Shown here one piece after another: positions 47,062-55,614 of a stretch of 62,881 nt of DNA. The notes under the pieces are model-generated. The model saw only the letters and a list, made by a program, of their open reading frames with translations, was not told the DNA's origin and did not search any database. Both the position numbers and the translations under genes were made by a program. Every line of letters begins with the position of its first letter. The stretch's first letter is position 1. The DNA is from Lusitaniella coriacea LEGE 07157 (GTDB lineage Bacteria > Cyanobacteriota > Cyanobacteriia > Cyanobacteriales > Spirulinaceae): the NCBI RefSeq assembly GCF_015207425.1, contig NZ_JADEWZ010000030.1, positions 1 through 62,881 of the forward strand, written 5' to 3'.

Positions 47062-48315
47062 ATGATGCAAAAATCTTTAACCCCTTTTCGCTGGTACTCC
47101 TTTTTTTCAGCTTGGCAACAAATTGATTTTCTCCTGCTGATTTTAGTTGTCGGACTGACCGCATTGGGGGGAATTGCCATCCGCAGCACCGAACTCAATC
47201 AGGGATTGACGGACTGGTGGCAGCACGCGATCATTGGCGGAATTGGCTTAGTTCTAGTGCTATGGATTTCTCGCTTTCGCTACGACACTTTGCTTCAATG
47301 GCACTGGGTGACCTACGCCATTACCAACGTACTACTCATTACCGTGCTATTGGTGGGAGTAACAATTAACGGGTCGAAAAGTTGGATCTATATTTCCAGG
47401 TTTAGTCTCCAACCCTCTGAATTTGCCAAGGTGGGCTTGATTATCAGCTTGGCGGCGTTACTCCATCACCGTCCCGCTTCGAGTTTGGCAGTTGTGTTCC
47501 GCGCCTTCGCGATCGCGGCGGTTCCTTTAGCTTTGATTTCCCAGCAGCCGGATTTGGGAACCTCTTTGGTTTTCGGCGCGATTACCTTGGGAATGCTCTA
47601 TTGGGCAAATGCCAATCCCGGTTGGTTGATTCTCCTCATCTCGCCCTTGATTGCAGCAATTCTCTATAATATTTTCTTTCCCAGTTGGTTGGCTTGGGCG
47701 GTATTGATGGGGATTCTTGCCTGGTTTACGCTCCCGTGGCGCTTTTTGGGAACGATTGGGGCAGTTGCAACAAATTTACTGTCTGGCGGACTAGCAGGCT
47801 TTGCCTGGGGACTGCTCAAACCCTACCAAAAAGATCGCTTGGTGCTGTTTCTCCATCCGGAAAAAGACCCGTTGGGGGGAGGATATCACTTGATTCAGTC
47901 GCGAATCGCGATCGGTGCGGGAGAAGTGTGGGGACGAGGACTCAATCAAGGGACACAAACGCAACTCAATTTTATTCCCGAACAGCACAACGATTTTATT
48001 TTCTCGGCAATTGGGGAAGAATTGGGCTTTGTGGGGTGTTTGTTTGTGGTGATTGCATTCTGGTTAATTTGTTTCCGCTTGGTTCGCATTGCCCTCAAAG
48101 CTAATGAAAATTTTGGTTCTCTGCTGGCAATTGGAACGCTGTCAATGATTGTTTTTCAAGCATTCATCAATATCAGCATGACCATTGGACTCGCTCCGAT
48201 TACCGGAATTCCCCTACCCTACTTGAGTTATGGGGGATCGGCATTGCTGACCAATTTTCTCGCGATCGCGCTGGTGGAATCCGTTGCCAACCATCGGCGA
48301 AAACAAACCTTCTAA
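47062..48315 (+). CDS. rodA: Rod shape-determining protein RodA (SEDS glycosyltransferase)
   Basis: Polytopic peptidoglycan polymerase of the elongation machinery. About ten membrane helices; SEDS landmarks are QQPDLGTSLVFGAITLGMLY near 172-191, the extracytoplasmic loop with LNFIPEQHNDFIFSAIGEELG near 310-330 and the C-terminal GIPLPYLSYGGSALLTNFLA. The start has two consecutive ATGs, either possible. The spacing to mrp (24 bases) suggests cotranscription. Confidence 0.94.
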   Translation: MMQKSLTPFRWYSFFSAWQQIDFLLLILVVGLTALGGIAIRSTELNQGLTDWWQHAIIGGIGLVLVLWISRFRYDTLLQWHWVTYAITNVLLITVLLVGVTINGSKSWIYISRFSLQPSEFAKVGLIISLAALLHHRPASSLAVVFRAFAIAAVPLALISQQPDLGTSLVFGAITLGMLYWANANPGWLILLISPLIAAILYNIFFPSWLAWAVLMGILAWFTLPWRFLGTIGAVATNLLSGGLAGFAWGLLKPYQKDRLVLFLHPEKDPLGGGYHLIQSRIAIGAGEVWGRGLNQGTQTQLNFIPEQHNDFIFSAIGEELGFVGCLFVVIAFWLICFRLVRIALKANENFGSLLAIGTLSMIVFQAFINISMTIGLAPITGIPLPYLSYGGSALLTNFLAIALVESVANHRRKQTF

Positions 48316-48443
48316 ATTGATAACAATCGAGGCTCCTTGGGGTTTTTGGGTGCTGGGTTTCCCATTTGTCGCGAGTTATGAAAATTATCGTCGCGCGCGA
48401 TGAGGAAGTGAGACAATAGAGAACATAGAGTCTGGGAATTTCT

Positions 48444-50177
48444 ATGTCTTCTGCTGTCTCTGATACCCCCTACAAAAGCCGCTTGTTTAACTTCGTCAAT
48501 CGGCAGGTTTTGCAAGTTCGCGATCGCGCGGGAAACGTTCTGCGAAACCTACAAGTGGCAACGCTTTGGGGACTCCAAATTCTTGCTTATCCCGCTTATC
48601 TCCTTTTGCAAACGGGTCGCTTGCTCGGACAGCGCGCCGGACAAACCCTGGGGAAATTGGGGGACGCGCGATCGGATGAAGATGCAACCCTAAGACTCCC
48701 CACCGCAGACGCACCCATCCAACGGATATTAGAAACGGTCGAACCCTGGCTGTTACAGATGCCACAATTTTCGGCTTTCCAGCGCCAGTCAGGATTAATC
48801 TCTGCGTTCCTCTCCCGCAATTCCGCCGCGATCGTTCCGAAAGAAACAAACACAGAAAAAGACATTCTCCCCTCTCCCCCAACAATTCAAAGCATCGCCA
48901 GCGCGTTGGAAAATCGCCATTTGGTCTTAGTCTCCGCCGATAATCAAATTTTCGATCTGCTCTCCCCCCAACAACAGCAAACCCTAAACAAACAAATTAT
49001 TTGGGAAGTCGCCAACCTCAAGCGCCGCCAGAAACAACTGCACGAAACGGCTAGGAGATTGACCATCCCCAGCTATGGACAAGAAGAGACTCGCGTATTA
49101 GCGCCCATTCGTTTCTTCTGGCAAGCAATGCGTTGGGTTCAGTGCAGTCCTGTCGCGATCGCGATCGATCTGTTTCGAGAATCAACCCTCGTCCCTCAAT
49201 CCTCAACTACGACTCTCAGAGTTCTCTCCTTTGAAGAATTTTGCACTCAATTCCAACCCGCCCTTTCCCCAGAAGCCCTGATGCGCATTGATGGAAAGGT
49301 TGCAGAGTGGGAAACCCAAGTTTCCGGGGTGGAACTCGTTCGCCGCTTCAACGGCTCTATGGGAGGAATGACTCGGACGCTGCGCGATCGGCTCTCAAAC
49401 ACGACAACAGCGCGAGATATCTCCAACTCTTCCGCCACTGCCGATCCGTTTGCCCTGCAAAGCTTGATTCGAGCGGCAATCAGTCACTTCTTTGGCGATC
49501 GCCGCACCGCCTCTTCCGTTTCCGGAGATACAACTGCCTCCGCTTTGTCCGATATCGATCGCGCGCCTGAATCCTTAATCCTTGAAGGTCAAGCGGTTAA
49601 AGGCTTACCCATTATCGTTGACGAAGAAGAAAACATTCCCCGCCTCGATCCCTCCCCTAACTTTCCCCAACAAGAAGATCCTTGGCTCTCCTGGAAAGAC
49701 TTGTTCGACGGTTGGGCAACGGATGAGGAGGAAGAAGAGTTAGAAACAATTGAGGCAGAACTCACTCCCCCGCAACTCCCCAGCGCTCCAGCAACGCCCC
49801 CCTTAAAAACCGTTCTTCAAGAACAAAACAAACCGCACTCATCTATTGGAAACGCGCGATCGCGCAAAAAACCCACGGAGAAGTCTGAGGCTTCCTCAAG
49901 ATCCTCAATCCGACTCAAACCCATTTCAACAAAATCCAATCGCCCGATACCCTCAAGCCATCGCAAAACGAAAAGAAATCAAGCCAATCGTCAACTCGCA
50001 TCCCGAAGAAAGGAGTCTCTCGAATCCGTATCCGAGTGGATTGATACCGAAGCAACCCCTGTTGGCTATGTGAAACACCCCCTAGAGCAAATTCTAGAGT
50101 GGTTGGATCGCATTATGTTGTGGGTGGAAGAGTTGATTTTGGCGGCGTGGCGCTGGATTTATCGTCGCATCCCTTAG
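48444..50177 (+). CDS. Conserved hypothetical cyanobacterial protein, 577 aa
   Basis: No known domain recognised. The N terminus (about 40-65) has an amphipathic, weakly hydrophobic stretch (ILAYPAYLLLQTGRLLGQRAG). Residues about 95-240 are predicted helical. Acidic (DEEEEELETIEAELTPP) and basic, serine-rich low-complexity segments (about 455-525) follow. The C-terminal 45 residues, from EWIDTEATPVGYVKHPLEQI into a Trp-rich amphipathic end (MLWVEELILAAWRWIYR), look like the most constrained part and could touch membrane. It reads as a peripheral membrane protein rather than an enzyme. Downstream lies the second copy of the dispersed element. Confidence 0.7.
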   Translation: MSSAVSDTPYKSRLFNFVNRQVLQVRDRAGNVLRNLQVATLWGLQILAYPAYLLLQTGRLLGQRAGQTLGKLGDARSDEDATLRLPTADAPIQRILETVEPWLLQMPQFSAFQRQSGLISAFLSRNSAAIVPKETNTEKDILPSPPTIQSIASALENRHLVLVSADNQIFDLLSPQQQQTLNKQIIWEVANLKRRQKQLHETARRLTIPSYGQEETRVLAPIRFFWQAMRWVQCSPVAIAIDLFRESTLVPQSSTTTLRVLSFEEFCTQFQPALSPEALMRIDGKVAEWETQVSGVELVRRFNGSMGGMTRTLRDRLSNTTTARDISNSSATADPFALQSLIRAAISHFFGDRRTASSVSGDTTASALSDIDRAPESLILEGQAVKGLPIIVDEEENIPRLDPSPNFPQQEDPWLSWKDLFDGWATDEEEEELETIEAELTPPQLPSAPATPPLKTVLQEQNKPHSSIGNARSRKKPTEKSEASSRSSIRLKPISTKSNRPIPSSHRKTKRNQANRQLASRRKESLESVSEWIDTEATPVGYVKHPLEQILEWLDRIMLWVEELILAAWRWIYRRIP

Positions 50178-50346
50178 TTATAGCCGTTAGGTGTCAGCCA
50201 AGATTGCTTCTAGCTTATGACTTTTTGAAATGTCCTAATCTCAAGGCAGAGGGCAGAAGGCAGGAGGCAGGAGGCAGAAAGAAAAGGCTTGAAGGGTAAA
50301 GGTTTCAGCGTTGGCTGTTGTCCTAACTGTTCTGACGAGTGCGATA
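50174..50346 (+). repeat. Dispersed element, copy 2
   Basis: Starts at TTATAGC near the hypothetical gene's stop, runs through CTTATGACTTTTTGAAATG and GGCAGAAGGCAGGAGGCAGG, then the conserved part with TTGGCTGTTGTCCTAACTGTT (50310-50330, identical to copy 1), ending near GACGAGTGCGATA. Non-coding here; it fills the space between two convergent genes. Confidence 0.75.
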
Positions 50347-50468
50347 AAAGCGTTGAATCCATCAGCGTATTTTCCCTTGTCTCCCCCCGTCTGTCTGAAG
50401 CTATTGAACAACTTAGCAAGGAAACTCTTATTGCCTCGCCTTTTCAGTTTTTTTATCCCGTACAGAGA

Positions 50469-51746
50469 TTATTGGGAAGCGCTACGATTTGCCTGACTAA
50501 TTTCGCGATCGAGGATTTCCAAGGCTTTGACAAATTGAGGATCTTCATTGGTTCCGATTCTCGCGCGATCGCGCTGTAATTCCTTGCGCTGCTCTTCTGA
50601 AAGCTCAAACACCACATCAGGGGGAATTCCCTCTTTATTAATATCTCGACCGCTAGGGGTCAAATACTTGGCAATTGTGACCGCTAACCCCGAACCATCC
50701 CCTAAACTGCGCACGGATTGAACCAATCCTTTACCAAAAGTTTGCGTTCCCACCAAAACCGCGCGATCGTTATCCTGTAACGCGCCGGATAGAATTTCGC
50801 TCGCACTCGCCGAACCGCCATCCACAAGAATGACAAGGGGTTTATCGGTTAAGGAGCGATTATTTGCCGCTTGGCGATCGAGTTCCCCTTGGCGGTTTAC
50901 CGTGGAAACAATCGTTCCTTCCTGCAACCACATCCGAGCAATTTCAATACTGGAGTAGAGCAATCCGCCGGGGTTTGAACGCAAATCGAGAACGTAGCCT
51001 GTAACGTTGCCTTGCTCAAACTCTTTAATCGCGTCTCGCATTTCCTTGGCAGCATTGGCACTAAACTGATTGAGGCGAATATAGCCAATTTCTCCCCCAT
51101 CAGATTGTTCAGTTCTCGCGCGCACTGGATGAATTTCAATCCGCGCCCGTACAATGGGATAGTCGATCTCTTCATCCCCGCGCTGGATGGTTAGGGTGAC
51201 GTTTGTTCCCTCTTCACCGCGAATCAATTTGACCGCATCGTTCACATCCATGCCTTTGGTATCCTTCCCGTCAATTTGGGTAATGATATCCTTGGCGAGA
51301 ATTCCGGCTGAGAATGCGGGACTGTCTTCGATGGGAGAAATGACGATCAGTCGATCGGTTTCTTCATCTTTAGCGATTTGAATTCCTACCCCAGTTAATT
51401 CCCCAGAAGTATCAATTTGCATACTTTTGAATTCTTCGGGGTTCATGAAGCGCGTGTAGGGGTCTTCCAACTGCGAGAGCATTTCCCGAATCGCTTCGTA
51501 GGCTTCTTCTTTATCGTTGTAGGTTTTGTTGAGATATTCGTTGCGAACCTCGCGCCAATCAACTTGATTGAAGGTTGCATCAACGTATTGGCGATTGATG
51601 ATTTGCCAAACCTCGTCCACTAATTCTTTCGGAGCGTCGTTAAAGGATGCCTGACTTGAGAGATGAAGTCCAGCTCCTGTAACAGCCACGGTAGTAAGGA
51701 CTAAAGCTGTTGCACCGAGAACCAGTCCGCGTTTTGGATTGACCAT
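50469..51746 (-). CDS. Carboxyl-terminal processing protease (S41 family)
   Basis: Periplasmic or lumenal serine protease of the Ctp family; the CtpA member trims the photosystem II D1 precursor, other members have other targets. N-terminal signal or anchor helix (about 7-31), PDZ domain (about 105-200, GELTGVGIQIAKDEETDRLI) and catalytic domain with Ser314 in DGGSASASEILSG and Lys339 in TFGKGLVQS. 425 residues. Which of CtpA, CtpB or CtpC this represents cannot be fixed from sequence memory; B/C-like is as likely as A. Confidence 0.92.
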   Translation of the reverse strand: MVNPKRGLVLGATALVLTTVAVTGAGLHLSSQASFNDAPKELVDEVWQIINRQYVDATFNQVDWREVRNEYLNKTYNDKEEAYEAIREMLSQLEDPYTRFMNPEEFKSMQIDTSGELTGVGIQIAKDEETDRLIVISPIEDSPAFSAGILAKDIITQIDGKDTKGMDVNDAVKLIRGEEGTNVTLTIQRGDEEIDYPIVRARIEIHPVRARTEQSDGGEIGYIRLNQFSANAAKEMRDAIKEFEQGNVTGYVLDLRSNPGGLLYSSIEIARMWLQEGTIVSTVNRQGELDRQAANNRSLTDKPLVILVDGGSASASEILSGALQDNDRAVLVGTQTFGKGLVQSVRSLGDGSGLAVTIAKYLTPSGRDINKEGIPPDVVFELSEEQRKELQRDRARIGTNEDPQFVKALEILDREISQANRSASQ

Positions 51747-51958
51747 AAGTTTTGAGTGCGTCGACGAGGGGAATGCAGTAAAAATTGTTTATGCTCACTT
51801 TAACACAGGTTCTTTAGAATCGGTGCGAGGAGCTGTTTGTCTTTCCATTACTCATTGCTTATTGGGAGAAATCCGGACAAATTGTGGAACGTTTCTAAAG
51901 GAGAATTATTAAATCCTATGTTAACCGCGATCGCGCGGGGATTGTCCGGAAAAGTAAG

Positions 51959-53362
51959 ATGAGCGCAACCTATGACTATTGGACATTTATTAGCATCAAC
52001 AACACTCGAAGGCGAAAACGAGTCGAACTGAAGGAAGTTCGCCGCTTTTTCCAAGACAACTTCTCCGGTAAAGACTTTAGCGAGATAGCGATTCAACGCC
52101 AACTCTTCGAGCAACTTCAAGGGGAGAAACACCGAAAAACCAAACTGCCGACTCCTGTTGAGTTATGTTTGCGCTGCATTATTTCCTCGATCGTTGAGAA
52201 AGCCTGCTTTCAACTTGAAGCTCGCTTTGGCAATACTGGCGGATTTACCCACCTCGATCTTTTTCCTTTTGTCCTCAATGATGTCGATCCCAATTATTCT
52301 CTCAAACCTCAAATTTTCGGCAACCCAACGCCTCTTTTTACGCCGTTAGCCGCAGACATTCTTCGCACGTTCGATCCCGAACGCAGTTCCCTCTCTACCT
52401 GGACGAATCGATTGGTGAAGCAGGAGCGATCGCTGAATGGATTTCTGCTCGAACAAGGGGTTTATCAGGTTAGCGATTGGGCGATTTTAAATGATACGAA
52501 CTCGAAGCAATTGCAACGAATTTTACAAGACTTTTATCAATTTGCTCAATTGACGATCGAGCGCCATCGGGCGTTGTTAGCAAGCTATCATGCAGTGTAT
52601 CGCCGCGATCGCGTGGCTTCCCATCAAACCAATCGTCGCTGTTCTCTTCCCACTTTGGCTCAACTGCAACGAATTGCTCGACATTTTGAACGTAAAACCG
52701 GACGAGTTTTATCCCCTGAAACCCTTCTTTTCAAACTGCAAACCCTTGCCGACTGGTTGCGACAGTATCGCCTGCATCAAAGGGGAAGTTCCCTCCCAAC
52801 CCTATCTCTCGACAATCCCAACTTAACGCCGCACACTCCCGTTGCAACTCCTTCAGATTCCCTAGAGGCGGAATTTTTAACGCTTTATCGCCAACAATTT
52901 ATTGATTCTTTGGATCGCGCGATCGCGCAAGTCCTGGAAGAACGGATTGCTCGCCTGCAAAATCGAAAACCTCCCAAATCCAAACAATTTATCGCCGCAC
53001 TGCAACTCTTTCACTGTCAAGGTTTTTCCATGAACGAGATCGCACAAGCAGTGGGTTTGAAAGCACAATATCAGGTGAGTCGCTTGTTGGCGCTCAAACA
53101 AATTCGCGACGCGATCGCGAACAGAACCTTACAATTATTGCGCGATCGCGTCCTCGAATCCGCTCTTAATTATACAGACCCCGAAAAACTTCAAGCGCTT
53201 CGCCAGCATCTCGAAATTGTTCTACACGAAGAGATTAATGCGACGCTCCAAGAAGCAGCAATAGAAGCAGAACTCAAAAATAAGCAAGGTTCCCTCAAAA
53301 GTCTATTCGCTTGCCGAGTCTGCCATTATTTTCATGAAATCAAGGAACCTTTTGTTATATAA
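51959..53362 (+). CDS. Divergent sigma-70-like regulatory protein
   Basis: A 467-residue protein not matching a standard family by eye. Residues about 135-165 (TFDPERSSLSTWTNRLVKQE) resemble sigma region 2, where FDP..SFSTW is typical. Residues about 345-385 contain a helix-turn-helix (GFSMNEIAQAVGLKAQYQVS, then RLLALKQIR) like region 4. Between them is a long variable linker, and the C terminus adds about 80 helical residues. It could be an unusual sigma factor or a DNA-binding protein derived from one. Related proteins in cyanobacteria can lie next to CHASE2 or DUF1822 genes; no such gene follows here. GGAAAAGTAAG precedes the ATG. Confidence 0.55.
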   Translation: MSATYDYWTFISINNTRRRKRVELKEVRRFFQDNFSGKDFSEIAIQRQLFEQLQGEKHRKTKLPTPVELCLRCIISSIVEKACFQLEARFGNTGGFTHLDLFPFVLNDVDPNYSLKPQIFGNPTPLFTPLAADILRTFDPERSSLSTWTNRLVKQERSLNGFLLEQGVYQVSDWAILNDTNSKQLQRILQDFYQFAQLTIERHRALLASYHAVYRRDRVASHQTNRRCSLPTLAQLQRIARHFERKTGRVLSPETLLFKLQTLADWLRQYRLHQRGSSLPTLSLDNPNLTPHTPVATPSDSLEAEFLTLYRQQFIDSLDRAIAQVLEERIARLQNRKPPKSKQFIAALQLFHCQGFSMNEIAQAVGLKAQYQVSRLLALKQIRDAIANRTLQLLRDRVLESALNYTDPEKLQALRQHLEIVLHEEINATLQEAAIEAELKNKQGSLKSLFACRVCHYFHEIKEPFVI

Positions 53363-54042
53363 GGTACAGATGAAAATGTTCTTGCTGCGTACAATTAAAA
53401 GATTGATGTATGAGAATTCAGTAAACACATTTACCAGATGTGGAGAAAATTTGGAAAATTGTTATTCAGTCTTGTTCTATGACTTGCGCAAAAATAGAAC
53501 CCAAGACTCTGTTTTCTCCTTCCTAAGCTTAGAAGCACCAAAATGAGATATCGCATTTTGCAAGAATTTCAAATTTAATTGAGTTAATAAAGGTTAGAGT
53601 TCTATTTGCAATCTTACCTTCTATCATCGAAATCTTATAGGGTTTTTGTCAAAATTTGTCAATTTTTTAAAATAGAAAAAGCGATCGCGCGATCCCCTTT
53701 TTTTTATAACTAGATACAAAATATAAATCAAGAAAAGATCGTCTTTCTATAAGACGATCGTGATTGAGAGATAAGCTTTGCTTAGGAGGTCTATAACTCT
53801 CTTTAATTTAAGGTTTTATTATTGTGATTTAGATCACCGATCTAGAGAGATCGAGAACATAGGGAAATCAAGTTTATTTTTTGTTAAGATATGAAAAGCA
53901 TCTCGCGCCCATCAAGCTTAAAGTAGTATTGACGTGCAGTCAAAGAAATCAATGTAACAACAGATACATTTTTTCAATATTTAGCAGTTAGATAATCAAC
54001 AAAATATTTAATTAAGGTCAACTCATCCTAGAGGATAATCCG
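53363..54042 (+). promoter_or_regulatory. AT-rich 680-bp region upstream of the phototaxis-type cluster
   Basis: No convincing gene on either strand. It holds one HIP1 site with an adjoining GATCGCGCGATC palindrome before a T-run (53683-53707), and a perfect 9-bp inverted repeat with a 5-base loop, GATCGTCTT (53737-53745) and AAGACGATC (53751-53759). The rest is A/T-rich. It probably contains the promoter and leader of the downstream operon. Confidence 0.45.
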
Positions 54043-55278
54043 GTGCAAGCAGAAACTCCTATAATGCGCGAACTTTTCCGCCATCTCAAAAAGATTCAAG
54101 GGAAACAAGCAACAGGTAAATTGTCAATTCAAGTTGACGAATCTACTTCAGAACCTTGGCAGATTTACTTTCACCTCGGACGCATTGTATGGGTGACAGG
54201 TGGCAAACATCGGATTCGTCGCTGGATTCGCACCTTAAAACAACACGGTCCCAATTTGTTGAGTTCTCAATGGTTACTTAAAACTTCCCAACGCGCGATC
54301 GCGTCAGAACAAGAAATGTGCGAAAATTGGGAAGTTCAAATTCTCAACGAAGCCTTCGAGCAAGGAGAAATCAACCTCGATTGCGCTAAAGCCATCGTTC
54401 AGAAACACGTCCAAGAAATCTTCTTTAGCCTGCTCGATCGCCAACAAATTGCCGTACAGTGGACTTCAATGAAAGATTTACCCCAGCAATTCGTCTGGCT
54501 GTACATCGATCGCGTCGTTGAAGAAGCATCGGATTTCCACGCTCAGTGGAAAGAAGTAATTTCTGGACAACTTGAGAAATTACCCATCGGATTATCCCCT
54601 AACTCCGTTCCCTTCATCAAAAAAGACTGGCAACTGCAAACAAAACTCTCCCCCAGTACCTACCAAAATCTAGTCAAAAAACTCAACGGTCAAAATACGT
54701 TCTGGGATTTAGCCGTACAATTTCAGCAACCCGTTATCCCCGTTATTCGCTCTCTCTTACCCTTCATCTGTGAAGATGCAGTAGGAATCAAAGAAGTTCC
54801 AGATTTGAGCCTCCCCCGTCCCAAACGCCAACCCAAAACTCCCAACAAAGGTAAAATCGTTTGTATTGATGACAGTCCTTTTGTTGGTAAACAAATTGCC
54901 ACGCTCCTCGAACCTTTAGGCTATCAAGTTATCAGTATTCTCGATCCCCTCAAAAGTATCCAAACCCTTTTGCAGCAAAAACCTCAGCTCATCTTTTTGG
55001 ACTTGGTAATGCCGAGTACGAATGGCTATGAACTCTGCTCTTTCCTCCGCAAAACCTCGGAGTTCAAAAAAACGCCTATTGTTATGCTCACCGGACGAGA
55101 TGGCGCGATCGATCGCCTGCGGGCTAAAATGGTCGGCAGCAATCAATTTCTCAGCAAACCCGTCGAATCGACAGCTATCCTGCAAACCGTCGAGAAATTC
55201 TTAGGTCAAGAATCTCAGTCATTGGCAATGTCAAAGGAAGAACGTTCCCGATCCTTCTCAAAATTGGCTCAAGTCTAA
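54043..55278 (+). CDS. PatA/PixG-like response regulator (PATAN-REC), copy 1
   Basis: A 411-residue protein. PATAN (DUF4388-like) N-terminal domain about 1-110 (KQATGKLSIQVDESTSEPWQ, then GRIVWVTGGKHRIRRWIR), a linker helical part (to about 270) and a C-terminal receiver with phospho-acceptor Asp320 in LIFLDLVMPSTNGYEL and Lys in FLSKPVE. PixG in Synechocystis is the PatA-like member of the pix phototaxis operon. The start is GTG with GAGGATAATCCG before it. It is the first gene of the cluster and a paralogue of the next one. Confidence 0.88.
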   Translation: MQAETPIMRELFRHLKKIQGKQATGKLSIQVDESTSEPWQIYFHLGRIVWVTGGKHRIRRWIRTLKQHGPNLLSSQWLLKTSQRAIASEQEMCENWEVQILNEAFEQGEINLDCAKAIVQKHVQEIFFSLLDRQQIAVQWTSMKDLPQQFVWLYIDRVVEEASDFHAQWKEVISGQLEKLPIGLSPNSVPFIKKDWQLQTKLSPSTYQNLVKKLNGQNTFWDLAVQFQQPVIPVIRSLLPFICEDAVGIKEVPDLSLPRPKRQPKTPNKGKIVCIDDSPFVGKQIATLLEPLGYQVISILDPLKSIQTLLQQKPQLIFLDLVMPSTNGYELCSFLRKTSEFKKTPIVMLTGRDGAIDRLRAKMVGSNQFLSKPVESTAILQTVEKFLGQESQSLAMSKEERSRSFSKLAQV

Positions 55279-55614
55279 AAGAAACAGAGCAAGTCTACTT
55301 TAGTAGAAGTTTGCCTCAGCTAAAATTCGCGAAAATGAGTCGCGTAACATTACCAATAAGCTGAGGTTTCCTCAACTCCGCACTCTGGAACTCTTTCCTG
55401 AAAATCAATTGAGTACAATCTCAATTGGAAAATCTTTTTTTTTAAGAATTTTGGCAGTTTGTTACAATTGCGCCCCAAGTTGGGAACATTAACTCTAGAG
55501 ACAGAAATTGCGGCCATGCAACAATGGAGTGGGATGCACTTTGTTGGAAATCATAGCAACTTTTCTCGTTGATGCCATCCTACCGCCAAACTACGACCAA
55601 GGTGCAAGCTAGAC
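55279..55614. other. 336-bp spacer between the two PATAN-REC genes
   Basis: No gene seen. It holds an 8-bp perfect inverted repeat CAATTGAG (55406-55413) and CTCAATTG (55420-55427) with a 6-base loop, then GAAAATC and a nine-T run, which could be a weak terminator or attenuator. Close to the second start, GGTGCAAGC recurs as in front of the first gene, but here the GTG is out of frame. Confidence 0.5.

Noticed and set aside
53334-53546. 70-codon frame after the sigma-like gene
   Set aside because: It overlaps the previous gene's end, has no ribosome binding site, and its codons follow local AT-rich noise.
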